From positions 19,671,832 to 19,735,831 of the forward strand of contig CM040746.1 of NCBI GenBank assembly GCA_022829145.1: 64,000 nucleotides of DNA, written 5' to 3'. Positions within the stretch are counted from its first letter, which is position 1. Every line of letters starts with the position of its first letter. Both the position numbers and the translations under genes were made by a program. Positions 1-43,548 of the stretch are shown in pieces. The notes under the pieces are model-generated. The model ran no database searches and was not told the origin of the DNA. It worked only from the letters and a program-made list of their open reading frames with translations. This DNA comes from Albula goreensis (lineage: Eukaryota > Chordata > Actinopteri > Albuliformes > Albulidae).

Positions 1-234
1 TCATTTTTATAAGAGTAAGTAAAATAATAAATTACAAGTAAAATGATACTTTTATACAGCCATTAGCCCAGGCATGATTAGTCCATAGATATTAATAAAA
101 TAATTTCCCCACAAAGTGCTCAAAACAACTAGGGATATGTTCATTCACCTACAATGAACATGTGAAAAAGCCCATCACCAACAATTTTTCAAACACATTA
201 CCACTCCGCTTAAGACAAAAGACATCAAACCAGT
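1..234 (-). other. Gene A 3' UTR start (cut by window edge)
   Basis: Sequence following the B30.2 stop codon. I see no AATAAA or ATTAAA on the minus strand here, so the polyadenylation site is probably outside the window. Confidence 0.5.
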
Positions 235-24178
<23,944 letters not shown>

Positions 24179-26059
24179 CTGTTAGAGAAATAAGACAAAT
24201 ATGTCAGAAATTATGTAACCATTATTTATTACCAAATGCAATTACATATAAATACTCACACCTTCACACAACACAACCCCAACACATACACACTCATCTA
24301 AACCCACCTTACTGATAATAAAGATGATGTACGTTCCATTTCTCATACAAAGATCACTCACCATCTCTATAACATAGCTTTCAGCTGTTATTTATGCTGA
24401 ATGCTCAGAAATACACAGAAAGTAAATGCCCAGTTTTAATAAAGTATATTCAAGTCCAGAGAGATAGTTGCTCTTTAAAACAAACCTGTAAAATTGTTGT
24501 TTTGGACTTTGACCTGTGAATGAGGAAATGAATTTAACCCACAAATGACCAGACCATGAAAAAGACATTTTATGAGGAAGCAGAACAAAAGAAAAACAAA
24601 AAGGTACAACTTTTATTATATTTCACTTAATTATTATTTAATTCACTGGATCCTAGAGTGGTAGCACATGTTATTGGTTTGTAGTCTAGTTTTTTTTTTT
24701 TTTTTAAGTCATAAAAATATTGATGTTATATTTGGCATGCTTCTCTGTTAACATGACAAGGGTTACTTCCAGAGGGCTAATTTCCAAAATTGTACTGTAG
24801 AAATATTTTTTATTGTTTTTCATTTTTATGTTAGGATTTTTCTATTTTAGCTGTTCTGTATGAAGCACACTCTATACACACTATGGCAAGGATTAAATAA
24901 ACAAGACTTTTTCTCACAATTGGATAAGGGTTACGGTTTATCTCTGCAAGTGCTGTATGCCCGGCTAATTTTCATGTCAGTGAAGATAAACATAAAACAG
25001 TGGCATTTAATTGATTGTCAAAGTCAATTACAAGTATTGATTGAATCACATTATAAATGAGTACCAATAAGTACTGGCCACCTTTGAAACAAAACCCAGA
25101 AAGCAGTTTCAAATGAATGTTTAATATACAGTACAGTGTACAGCATTCCATATTTTAATACTGACAAAAACAGGGATGAAGAGATGCAGGAGCAGTGTTC
25201 TGTTTTAAAGCTCATGTGTCTACTATTGTAACTTAATGAAATTGTTAATGCATTGATTTATATGGATTTCTAATGGGATTATATTCACCACAGTATTATT
25301 TTCTGCCATGGAATTTTTGGTTATTGAATCCTTGCATTGTATCATAAACAAGAAACTTAAATTCTGAAATAAATTAGTAAGCGATGTATTGCTGTTGTGG
25401 TGAGGGCCCCACCACCAAAATGTCATTTAAAAGACAATGACATGGTGTTTCCTGCAGTATGAAGTGATGCGTTGAGTTTGTTTCTTTTATATAATTTACT
25501 GCTTCAGAAGATGTTTACTAATATATTTGAGTATATGTTTTTGTGTTCAAATTAAAATGAATCTTTTTAAGTAAAGCTTTTTATGTCACTTGTATTTCTT
25601 TATACAAACCTATGAAGATTATTATACAGAAATTACAGGTAATCTACAGTCCATTTTGTCTATGAAATTTGTATATTTTTTAATGTGTTTAATTCTAACA
25701 CTGAGGTAAATTAATAAATGTGTTTACCATAAATGTCACCCAATATTTTTGAGCAAATGTTTATTTCTAGAAGCATTTTAGACCATGCGTTGATAAACAC
25801 AAAACGAATTTCAAATATCTTTTTAATATGCAAACACATGTAAAGGTATAAATATTAATTTTTAAAAGAGGCTTACCTTTTCTTTTCATGTAAGGTATTT
25901 CCCTCAAGGTGCAGTTTAATTCATTTTTAATTCAATAACGCTTGTACATCAAACAATCGAATTTGAAAGAAATTGAGAGGGAAATAGAAGAAGTTTTGAT
26001 TGGTTGATGGAGTAACATAGAGAGGTGTGGGCTAGTCCATAGACTGGTGGGAGGAGTAA

Positions 26060-26093
26060 AGCAAAGACTAGTTTGCAGTTAAGCTTTATATAT
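26060..26093 (-). promoter_or_regulatory. Candidate gene A promoter (TATA box)
   Basis: The minus strand carries atatataaag at 26093-26084. About 180 nt downstream of the expected start lies a donor-like aaaag/gtaag at 25877, which could end a non-coding exon spliced to the acceptor at 24178. Inference only; there is no transcript evidence. Confidence 0.4.
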
Positions 26094-26389
26094 CTGCTTA
26101 AATGTACAATCACACATTCACAGCTCATAAACCGGTTGTTCCTGTTCATGTTGGATCCAATGCTTCTTCTAGAGTTATGTTTCCTCTAACACTGTTACTG
26201 TTTTTTATACCCACATCAAGCAATAAACTTCCCTTTTTTCTAAACAAATAAGGAATTAAGGATTTCCAAGGCTTTTAGATCAAATATTTTAGGGGTCTAT
26301 TCAGACCCACGCTCAGCGCAACTTAAGCACTTTTTTGACCCGCTGCTCCCTTTTCTGTTTGTTTTTTCACCTTGTGGGGGGTTTCAGAG

Positions 26390-26930
26390 GCAAGAATTAA
26401 AAGAAATGAGGGAGTTTTTTCCAAATGTAGTGAAAAATAAAATGATTGGAGAAAATAAAAAAGAGATGACAGAATATTTTAAAATGTGGTGAAAAAAATT
26501 GAGGGTTGGTGAAATTATACAAAGAGTTGATATAATTTAAAAGGTAGTGGAAAAATAAAAAAAAAATAGTGAAATTTAAATTGGGAATGAGGAAATATTT
26601 TTCAAAAATGTGGTGAAAATTAATATCATTGGTGAAATTAAAAAAGATAAGGGAATAACATGTGGTGAAACAAATTAAGAGGGCTTGTGAAATTAGGAGG
26701 TATAATTTAAAAAAGGTGGTGAAAAATAAAAAAGGATTGTGAAATTTAAAAAAAAGAGATGAGGAAATATTTTTCAAAAGAATGTGGTGTAAAAAAATCA
26801 GGTGAAAACAAAACCACCCCTGCAGGTTGGAAATAAAACAGCAGTGCATGAAATTAAAGAAGGTGGCTTTTTAAACAGCTGGGTGTGAAATTTTAAAGAA
26901 AAGTGTGAAATTTCAAAACAATACTAAAGG
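26390..26930. repeat. Purine-rich degenerate repeat tract
   Basis: The plus strand is almost pyrimidine-free, built from imperfect gtggtgaaaa, aaaaagatgagg and aatatttttcaaaa motifs about 40-60 bp apart. A long minus-strand reading of Phe and Leu codons here is a by-product of composition. Confidence 0.7.
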
Positions 26931-27236
26931 CTAAACTAGTTCTTGGCAAAGAATCTTGGGAGAATGTTGTGCTTGTAGAGCTTACAGTCTGTTTGTTTCC
27001 TATCCTGTTATTGAGAGAGAAGGAGGACTGAGGTACTCTACACATAAAATTTTCCAATACCAAAACATTGTCAGTTGCCTTTTTGCTTTTTGCTTTTACA
27101 GCTAGGTAGCTAATGTAAGTGAGTGAATTCACTTATATCTCATGCAGAAAAAGATTGTATAAAATATATTTAAAAACCTACAGGAGAATGCCAATGAGGT
27201 GGAAGTTGGAAAATATCTTGTATAAAGTTGTTCCAT

Positions 27237-27237
<1 letters not shown>

Positions 27238-27269
<32 letters not shown>

Positions 27270-27277
27270 GCGCACAT

Positions 27278-27327
<50 letters not shown>

Positions 27328-27396
27328 ATACGCATGCGCACATGTACACACACAACACACACACAAGCACGCACGCACATGCACGTGCACACATGT

Positions 27397-27436
<40 letters not shown>
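27238..27436. repeat. (CA)n compound microsatellite
   Basis: CA tracts interrupted by alternating purine-pyrimidine stretches such as cgtgcatacgcatgcgcac, also a potential Z-DNA-forming region. Confidence 0.95.
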
Positions 27437-27437
<1 letters not shown>

Positions 27438-27650
27438 TTGTACTTGATCCACAATAATGAGGGACACATTAAACAGTGAGTGTTCATTTTATCACATATT
27501 TAATACATTTTAGTTATCATTAATCCATGGTATTACATTTGATGTTCCATTTGTACTTGATCCACAACACAGAGGGACACATTAAACAGTGAGTGTTCAT
27601 TTTATCACATATTTAATACACTTTAGTTATCAAGCTAAAGCAAGTATACA
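27437..27650. repeat. 113-bp tandem duplication in gene B 3' UTR
   Basis: The text from ttgtacttgatccacaa to ttagttatca occurs at 27,437 and again at 27,550 with a few substitutions. Confidence 0.85.
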
Positions 27651-27758
27651 GTAACTTGCTTTAGACAAAGTTGATTAAGAGTTGATTTTAAGTGGTATTT
27701 GGTACTTTATAACAATATAAAGATGTTAAAATACAGTACATCATGTAAGAGAAGATTT

Positions 27759-28343
27759 CTAAACTGTATCACAGAAAGGACCCTGCAGAGGTTGAGAATC
27801 ACATTTTAGAGTGTTATCATGTTCTTTTCTATCTGGAGACACTATCTCTACAGTAAAATCATTATTCTGAAGGAAGAACAGTGGATAGAGTCTCTCAGTG
27901 AACTTGTGTCTGAAGGTGTGGAGGTATCTCCTGTCCTCCACTCCATAAAAGGAGAGCTGCTGTTCCTCATAATCCAGGTACAGTCCCACCCTGTGGGGTA
28001 CAGGTCTCAGAGAGATCACAGTCTCAGGGACAGACAGGGCCTTAAACTTTTTATCTTTATACTCTAGAATCCAGTACCCAGTCTTAGAGTTCATTTGAAG
28101 TCCCCCTTTCTATCAGCAGAGTCACACACAACCCCTAATTTCCACACAGTTGCCTCCCCAAATCCACCTCCCAGTAGTGTCTCCCTGAATCAAACCCCTG
28201 TCTCCCCACCACTGCCTGCCAGCGGTCAAATCTCTTATCACTCTCCGGATAATTCTGTCTGGAGTCTCCCCTCTGCATCTTCTTCCCATCTTCAGACAGG
28301 ATGAGATCAGGATGTGCTGAGACTGGGTCCAGAGTCACATCAG
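27759..28343 (-). CDS. Gene B B30.2 exon with two frameshifts
   Basis: The acceptor is tctctgcag in phase 1. The exon opens DVTLDPVSAHPDLILSEDGK (PRY), then GRHYWEVD; after a frame change come TVWKLGVVCDSADRKGDFK and, after another, TGYWILE, RVGLYLDYEEQQLSFYGV and LYPLFF. The changes fall where GATTTGGGG should have one more T (near 28,163) and CAAATGAAC one more A (near 28,096). The exon is 585 nt where phase demands 587, which independently predicts two missing bases. Confidence 0.85.
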
Positions 28344-31300
28344 CTGCAGAGACAGAATGTGTTCATCAGATTGGTTAATTTTTTTGTTATGTAGTAAAAA
28401 ACAATGTTTACTCATGTACATGTAATAATTAAAAATATTTAAATGTATTATTAAAATTCTAATTATTTTAATTTTTTAAAATATTTATGCAGCCATCCAA
28501 AATTTTGAGTAATGATGAAAGATAATCATAATTAAACTAATTCAAGGTTAAAGACAACTGTGAAAGAATGAGTTTCCTATCTTATAAAACCATATGGCCC
28601 AATACAGGTTTGTAAACAGCTATATATATCATTCTTTGAAAATATGCTCCCACTTATTGTTATATCTTCATGTCCTTAATTACCCTGTCATTGTATGATA
28701 AATACAAACACATTAAAATAAACACATTCCATAAGGTAGAGAGGGCTTCACATAGTTAGAAGCCCTTTGAAATAGGACAAATGAGCAGTGGAAAAACATT
28801 GGGCTGAAAAGTTTCTGTGAAAAAATTCAGTGCATGAGAGGTGATATTTACCTGAATTGGTTTGTATAGCCTTCAATTCTGAAAAGAAACATTTACTTTT
28901 AGACATTTTATGTTTTAATTATGATATGAAGTAATTAAATAGCTTAATTGATGTAGCACCATCATAAAATCTAGACACATGTCTATCATTGTAGGTCTTT
29001 CAATGTAGCACAACATAGGAAACTGCATCACCTCTAAAAACAGAAGAGCAAAGTGAAGTGACTGAAATTCCCACTATACAGTGGAAATAGAGGGGCATTT
29101 ACAGTAGTATTATGTGGCCTCTTGGAAACTAAAAATGGTCATATACCTGATTGAAGAAGATACCCTTTTGACTCTGTTAGAAAGAAAAATGAAAACTTAC
29201 ATTTTTTGGCATATTCGTCTGTAAATGATTTTATATTTGTATACATCTACAAAACATTTGTACATGACATACAGTTGACAGCTGTAATGAACTGCAATCA
29301 ACACTCTAGACTGCTTGTGGGCCTGTATAAGCACTTTCCAACAAAACGTTGAGTACACAGATACAGAATTTATTATTTCCAATTGAACTTACTTAAGTCC
29401 TCCCGAAGCTCAACACAGTCTGTTATATGGGAAAAGAATAAGGACATTTTTCACAAAGTGCACTAATGGTTGTACAATAGTGATATAATTGTGATTAACA
29501 GATCACAATTGCTGGTAAGCTACCCTGGTTAAGGGGGCATTTCTTTGTGTATGAGAAAAGATACTGATACCTACTCCATGACGTTTCCTACTCCAAGACA
29601 TCACAGTGTGGGAAAATAGATTGTTACTACTTTAAAATAGCATTCTGATTTTGGAAGGCTAGTAAAATAAAGTGTAAAATAAAGGATGGATGAAATTATA
29701 TTTACATGATATAAGCAATATCCACCAAAATATTTAAATGAAAATCTAAGCATGACACACACATGTCTTTGCATTGTTTTGGTTCATCTCCCCACTCTCA
29801 CACCTACACAATTGCCCATTTTCCATTGCTTGATATGAGCTTACAAGTTTATAAGAACAGAAAGTATTAACTATAATTATGGGCACGTAACAATGATTCT
29901 CATACATACAGTAAAGCAATTGAAGTGCAAACCTCAGTGATATCCTTTAAGAGGCCAAGTATGTCACGACTATTATTCAAAAGTATTTCAATGGAAGAAA
30001 GTGACTTTAAATCAACATTACAGGGTGCGTGTTCTTAAAGAAAGTTTGTGTTATTCAGCGTGGGTAATTATGCTCCTCCCATTTATCAAGTTTCATAGCT
30101 TCTTATTTCAGGTCACTAGCTAAAGTCCAATGCAGTTAAATGCAGGTACCGTGCTCTCAACACAATCAAGTCAGAATACACCTACCCTCAGCCCTCCTTC
30201 ACACCCCTCCAGTGTTAACACTGTCCTATGAATCAGTAACATAAATCAGATCATAAAAAAGCCTTGTGGACTTACCTTCTTCAAGTTTCTTAATTTTTTC
30301 TAGAAAAAACAGAGCACATTTCATATTTAAATCTTAATTATTCTAAAGAATTATCAAAATTTTAAAAATGACTGGACATTGAACAATCCCTTACCACTCT
30401 CTTTCTTCAGATGAGAACACTCTGTAAACATAATAAATAAGAGAATATGAATATATATAATGTGTTGATGAAATATATTATATCGTGATTATTATGGTTG
30501 TCAGAATAAATTGATAAATACGGGTTGTCAGATACATCATTTTTAGAATATGGCATGAGAGAAAGCTGTGATATGTCCAAATTATTGCCTTTTCCTTTGG
30601 GGTTCAGCAGAAGCACTACCATTGGTTTTGGGTCCCCTTGAAGACATGCCTTGACCTGATTTAAAAATATCAGTCTGTGGCATTTAGTTGAAATTATCTA
30701 GTTAATTTCTTTAAATCCCATGTAAAGGTTGCTCATGCTTTCAAATGTATAATTTACATGACATCCTTACAGAGGAGAATTCACAATCCTCTTTCTCTCT
30801 TTAGAAATATCTACATGCCTTTTATAATATCTTCATTTTAGGTTAACAGGTGTAGCACAAATACTCAATGAGTGCATACTTTGCTATCCCTTATGAGCTG
30901 TAATGTCTAAGGTGCTTGACTGGCGACTGGATGGCCCTACTACAGCCAGAGTAAGATCAGTAAGATCAGCTGTTTGGTATTTGAACAGGGCCCCCCACAC
31001 TGCTCTGGGGGGGTATTGGCCCCAAGACAGTCTTATCAACTATAAGTTGCTTTGGATAAAAAGTATCATCTAAATAACTATAATGTAGTGTTCTTGACTT
31101 TTCCTCTCAAAGAAGTACTTTTTAATATGCACATATTGTTAATGCAGCTTACCTTCTTCAATGATCCTCTTGTCCGCTTCAAAGGAACCAAGTATAATTG
31201 TTAAGATGCAATATACAGTGAAATTACAACACACAATCAGATCAGAATCAGAATAAATCATAAATAATGCAGTACTTGATAGTGTAAAATCTTTATCATG

Positions 31301-33485
31301 CATAATGTTCAAGTTTTGCACCACGTGTGAACTAAATGAAGAATTAAAAATCTCACCCCTCTCTTTCTTCAAAGTGGTAGATGCTGGAAAGTAAAATGCA
31401 TGTCTTAGTGAAAGCCATGTTGTATTGGGCTGGGAGAATGTAACCATATGATTGAAAATTTAAATTCTAGTTGTAGCACTACTGCTCCACTTTAAAGAAA
31501 TAAATCATGCTGTATACATTTAAAATATAGTATTTGGAAAAGGTAACTGTATGAAAGTAGGCATAATACAAAATAAAGAAATGAATTCACATATCTGCAG
31601 CATACTGTACCTCTCTTATTCCTCAGGACGAGCACAGTGATGACAGCTATAAGTCCCAGCACAAAGAAAATGAGGAATATCCCTCCATGCTTCCATGCAG
31701 ATGAGACTCTGGAAAAATGTCCCGCTGGAAGATGTAGCAGAACACATGCACTCAGCTATAGACATTAACATTAAATGTCAACTATTTAAATTAGTCTTTA
31801 AGTGGGTAGAGGAGCTTGCTCCTGAAACCAGAATATTTTCCTTTCTCACACCTTGAAAAAGAAATTACCAGTTAGTTGGATCTTCGATTCTAGTTTGGTG
31901 CTGGAATCTGGTTGTCTGACAAGGCACACACGATAACCTGTCTGATCAGAGACTTTCAGATTGCTGTTAATAGCAAATAGGCTATTGAGGTCCTTCTCTT
32001 CCACACTCTGAGCACTGGTGGTCAGATCTGTGCCTTTGTCATCTATCCACTGGAGAACAGGTCTAGGGTACCAGCCACTGGAGAAGCAGGTGAATGTGAC
32101 AGCGCCATTTGGTGCACCCAAGGAAACAAGTGGTTGGCTTCCAACAGCTGTCAATCAAAGCAAGAAATTAAGCACTGTTAGAAAACCAGCAAATACCTTC
32201 TTTCCATGACAACAATGGCATTCCCATTCAGATATAATTAAAACGGCAAAGGTATAAGCAGTTTAAATGAGCAACACATCATTTTCATTGTTCTATAATG
32301 AATACATTTTGTTTGGTTGGTTTCGTAATCACATTTTGCTCACCTAAGACTTTGAGTTCAATGAGGTCTGACTGTGAATTCCAGGATAAAGAGAAGATGG
32401 AACACCTGTATTTGCCTTCATCTGTGACTCTGACCTTGGACAACTTCAGAGAAACATTCCCCCTTTGCAGTTCCTCTTTAAACAGACTCAGCCTGCCTCT
32501 GTAGGCCTTGGGCTGAGCATCAATTACTTCTGTCTGTTTGGTATATTTGTATATGAACCCTTCCGGCAGGGTGTGGTTTTCTTTTTTTGTCCACTCTATG
32601 TCCATTGCCTCAGCGTTCATTATAGGGGATAGATGAACTGGCAGAACCACATCCTCTCCCACCTTGGCAATGATGGTTGTTGGAGCAATGACTCTGAATC
32701 TATCTGCAGAAAATGAAAACACACAAATTTGGTTAAATGTTAGATCAGACTGGTGTAGGATAACTGCATAGTGCATTACATTACATCTTTACAGGATTGC
32801 ATTAATATTGTATATGCATGTGGGATTCATTGAACAGCATTGGTTCTATACTTTGTGTACAGTGCATTATGTAACATATGCACACAGCAGTCATGTTGGG
32901 AGACAGTTTTGGAGAGCGGCACTGTGTTTGAGAATGTGTATTAGAAGTACAAAGGGATGTTGCCGCATCCGACCAGGGCCAAATGGCGCCTCCTGCTAAT
33001 GACCTATTACCGGCCGTCTGCGGAACGTAGGGTTCCCCATTACCATATCTGAGCCATCACATGCTAATGTATTTTCCTTAAACTGTATACATGTTGACCA
33101 CACATTGTTGCTCCATGCTTGTGTTCCCGCGGCCGGCTGTGTAAGTAAAGTATCTGTCTTCAACTGCGAACATGGGATCCATCTCTTCATTAACAACATG
33201 GTTGTTGTACTCATTTTGAGAATTTTATTGTTTACTAACAGTCACTATAGTGCTGCCTCTCAGAAAGTATAAACAAAAAATGTATCATTGAATTAACATT
33301 AAATCCATTACAGTGACATGAGAATATGAGTGACTGCAGCCAGGGTTATGGATTGTGGGTCCCATTAAGACTGGAACAGGGTAAACACAGATATACTCAG
33401 GCGGCATGGTCTTACCTGTCACCTCTGCACAGACATATGCAGTAATCAGCAGAGTGATGGCTGTGATCCTTCTGAACAGCAACAT
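27759..33485 (-). CDS. Gene B: butyrophilin-like receptor, IgV-IgC-TM-coiled coil-B30.2
   Basis: Exons in order: signal 33485-33416, V-set 32703-32344, C-set 32147-31869, TM 31724-31611, microexons 31383-31357, 31176-31153, 30421-30395, 30299-30276, 29419-29393, 29173-29147 and 28878-28852, and B30.2 28343-27759. All junctions are phase 1. The expected protein is about 530 residues, the classical butyrophilin layout. Two single-base losses break the B30.2 exon, and the V domain lacks its first canonical cysteine, so this copy is damaged, allelic or misassembled. It likely acts at the cell surface in lymphocyte regulation, inferred from family only. A TATA-like TATTTAAA lies about 110 bp upstream of the ATG. 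Confidence 0.85.
28852..31383 (-). CDS. Gene B microexons (seven, 24 or 27 nt)
   Basis: 27 nt at 28852-28878 (LKAIQTNS), 29147-29173 (SKGYLLQS), 29393-29419 (CVELREDL), 30395-30421 (CSHLKKES) and 31357-31383 (STTLKKER); 24 nt at 30276-30299 (KIKKLEE) and 31153-31176 (DKRIIEE). All have AG acceptors, GT donors and phase 1-1. Butyrophilin genes are known for tiny exons between TM and B30.2. Here the exon sizes do not add to whole heptads, unlike gene A. Confidence 0.72.
30895..31085 (+). mobile_element. SINE relic with fish-type tail
   Basis: The 3' part reads taagttgctttggataaaa then tatcatctaaat, matching the conserved tail of fish tRNA-derived SINEs (gtcgctttggataaaagcgtc-type). It lies antisense in a gene B intron between two microexons. 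Confidence 0.7.
31611..31724 (-). CDS. Gene B transmembrane exon
   Basis: A 114-nt phase 1-1 exon reading GHFSRVSSAWKHGG, then the helix IFLIFFVLGLIAVITVLVL followed by RNKR. Basic residues after the helix support an inside C-terminus. Confidence 0.85.
31869..32147 (-). CDS. Gene B C-set Ig exon
   Basis: A 279-nt exon with the BTN second-domain signature: TFTCFSSGWYPRPVLQWID and later SDQTGYRVCLVRQP, both cysteines present, closing KIQLT. The acceptor is attgacag. Confidence 0.88.
32344..32703 (-). CDS. Gene B V-set Ig exon lacking B-strand Cys
   Basis: A 360-nt exon reading RFRVIAPTTIIAKVGEDVV, then LPVHLSP where butyrophilins have LPCHLSP, then MDIEWTKKE, GRLSLFKEELQRGNVSLKL and TDEGKYRCSIF. 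The core Trp and the F-strand Cys are present, so the intradomain disulfide cannot form in the usual way. The codon is GTT, two changes from TGT. Confidence 0.88.
32958..33198. mobile_element. Possible LTR fragment (TGTTG...CAACA)
   Basis: GC-rich insert-like segment in the first intron of gene B beginning TGTTGCCGC and ending TTAACAACA, the termini seen in Copia-type LTRs. No target-site duplication is visible, so the boundaries are uncertain. Confidence 0.35.
33416..33485 (-). CDS. Gene B signal-peptide exon
   Basis: MLLFRRITAITLLITAYVCA then EVT, a typical signal peptide, donor gtaag, phase 1. Confidence 0.85.
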
Positions 33486-33592
33486 ACTTGAAATATTGAG
33501 AAAATGAAATGTCTGTTTCAGTACTCTGGTTGTATTTTAACAATCTGCAATTATGAGCTGAGCTTCTAATGTCACTAATGTGTGATGCACTC

Positions 33593-33608
33593 TTTAAATA
33601 CGGATTGG
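33593..33608 (-). promoter_or_regulatory. Candidate gene B core promoter
   Basis: The minus strand reads ccaatccgtatttaaagag: a CCAAT-like motif directly followed by TATTTAAA, about 110 bp before the start codon. The spacing is plausible for a short 5' UTR. Inference from sequence only. Confidence 0.4.
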
Positions 33609-34303
33609 TTTTAAATATGTGTACTCTTCTCATTCACTTGCACCTGAGCCAGAACCTATTTCACACTCTACAGATTACAAAGTACTGCACAATAGTGTAC
33701 AGAGAGAACTCAAATTGCAACTCTAAACCTCTTTTATACAGTCAAGGAAGTCAACCACCATTATTATAACTAAAACCTTTTGTGAGTTTTCAAATGTGAG
33801 CTTTCACATGTGAGCCCTCCTCTCTGTTTTAAATACAGGAACAGTGGAATAACCTGAGCATGGATATTATATATTATGTTTATTATATATTAAATATTTT
33901 TGATATTCTGATGCCATTGCCAAATTTTATCATCACGACAGTTGAGTAACTGCAAAACCAAACACACTTTTCCTGAATGAATTACATGTACCCTCTGAAA
34001 TAAATATTAAACCAATTCCTCAATATCATAAAAAACAACTTAATTCTCAAATGTCAGTATTTGCATAGCACAGAACATTGTGAATGATGTTGCTAATTAC
34101 CCTGAAACCAACGAGTGTCATTTCAATCACATACCTGGTTGGACCATTAACTCTTTTTCTTCTCAGCCTTTCCACTTTGTTTGAATTGATCTCATATATG
34201 TAGTACCTGACTAGACTAACTTGATTAATTGTAAAGTTGTTGAAAAAGAGGTTGCTCTCTTCTGAAAAATATTCCCTTCATGCCTTTTTCATTGCAGTTG
34301 TGG

Positions 34304-34318
34304 GAAACTTTCGGTTTC
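34304..34318 (-). promoter_or_regulatory. ISRE-like interferon response site
   Basis: The minus strand reads GAAACCGAAAGTTTC, matching the IRF/ISRE pattern GAAANNGAAA with a third GAAA-type half-site on the opposite strand. It lies between the divergent genes B (about 0.8 kb upstream) and C (about 1.45 kb upstream). Confidence 0.5.
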
Positions 34319-35766
34319 AGTTAGACTTTAGACATAGAACAGTCACTCCTGTTTGTAAAATATGATTGCGGGATCTTCCAAACATCTCTGTCCCTCTTTG
34401 AGCTGTGTGTAATGTATGAGTACTGTGTGCGCTGTGTAAACATGGAGCAGTTGTGAAGAAACCTGCTGTTTGGCAGAGTGTGTCTTAAAATGGGAGGGAC
34501 ATTACTTTTGAATCCTTTGCTATTAACTTTAGTGTAGTTTTTCCTACCAGATTAAGCATAATGGTTACATTTCTCAAGACATATGTGGGTCTGGTTTCAA
34601 TTCTGTGAATGAGGATTAATTTACAGAACCCATTGGCTAAATGGCTTGAATTATTTCATAATGCAATATGTGCACAGTTATCCTCAACATTTTTAAAAGT
34701 TCATTGACAAATAAATCAATGCAAAGCAAAATCCATCTAACAACAGACCGGAATGAACTGAATTGAATGAGTTGTATTGGCTTTCTCCTTTCACTTTTTC
34801 TCATAGATATTAACACTTTAAACATTCAGCAAAGACTTCATAGAGTTTTCAAAACAGTAATATAGTAAAGGACATTTTACAGTTGGGAAATCTACAGTCA
34901 TAAAGCAGTTATCTGTTTGCAATTGCCAGTACATAAGAAGCTTATTGGTCATTGCCATGACAACCAATGCAGGTGCAAAGTTCCCTTTGTAACACCTACT
35001 GCATCTTTTGAAAAACAGGCCAAATTTAGACCTATGGTTCCGAAGTTATTCCCGTTACAATAGTTAAGATTTTTTAAGTTAAGACTGTCATGATGAATTT
35101 ACAATGTATTCAACCATTCATTTTCAAGACATGAATTACCAACAGAAGTTACAGTCTACTTGTGGATTCTCTGATTTGTGAATATGTCACAACAATCATT
35201 TGTAATTCTTTGACTTTATGCTTACCCTCAGTTTTTATTAATATACCTATGTCCTACTCGCATTCCTTTTTTTTAGAAAATATTGATAAAAATATTTTAA
35301 ACAATGTTATGTGAAATATCATTCCAATTAAGCGACCATTCTCAGATTTATTGAATGTTACATTTTAGTGGCACTATTATGGCTTAAAAATGGCTAAACA
35401 GTGTGGTAATGGTGTGGCAACATTGCAGTATTAAGGAGATAAACTATAGACACCATTTCATGACTGTCATGCATAATAAAGGTCTGAACAAAATGGAGAC
35501 CTTACCCATAAAACGGTAAACACTGTTGGAGATTGTGGGTGGGGCCACATTTAATTCTTCAGAGCAGAGATAACAAAGCACACAGAAGTGAAAGGAGGGT
35601 TTGATTTGAAAACCCAGGGTTCAGTTCCAGCTTGTACAGTACTGAAAGTGTTATTTTTTTTTTGTTTGCCACAGGGATTACCAATGCATTTTTACCTTGT
35701 ATGAAATAATAATCTATATGCAAAATATTAATCCTTTAGTCCACAGGAATTTAGAATTCAGGAAAA

Positions 35767-43349
<7,583 letters not shown>

Positions 43350-43542
43350 TTCAGTTTGACATCAGTATGAAACATCTAATAACCATATTTACAATGTATT
43401 AAATGCATACATTTATGTTTGGAGAAATATTATGAGATATGAAACATTGGTGATTGTTTTTTGTGATATAAAATGAATGAACTTTATTGTATAAATCCAT
43501 TGCTGTAAAATGAGTGATTAAAGATGGTTTTGTATTTAAAAG

Positions 43543-43548
43543 AATAAA
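43543..43548 (+). terminator. Gene C polyadenylation signal
   Basis: AATAAA about 195 nt after the gene C stop codon, in AT-rich sequence. Confidence 0.6.

Larger units (their letters stand above)
24179..27758. other. Interval between genes A and B
   Basis: Contains the probable 5' untranslated exon, intron and promoter of gene A (to about 26,090), a purine-rich degenerate repeat at 26,390-26,930, a (CA)n block, and the gene B 3' UTR with a 113-bp tandem duplication. I see no additional gene. Confidence 0.6.
33486..35766. other. Bidirectional intergenic region between genes B and C
   Basis: Holds the candidate gene B promoter and the ISRE-like site. Apart from these I see AT-rich sequence and no gene. 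Confidence 0.55.

Noticed and set aside
26397-26849. 150-codon Phe/Leu-rich minus-strand reading
   Set aside because: Produced by the purine-rich repeat tract; no compositional sign of a gene.
27129-27487. Readings of Cys-Val or Thr-His repeats on both strands
   Set aside because: Translation of the (CA)n microsatellite.
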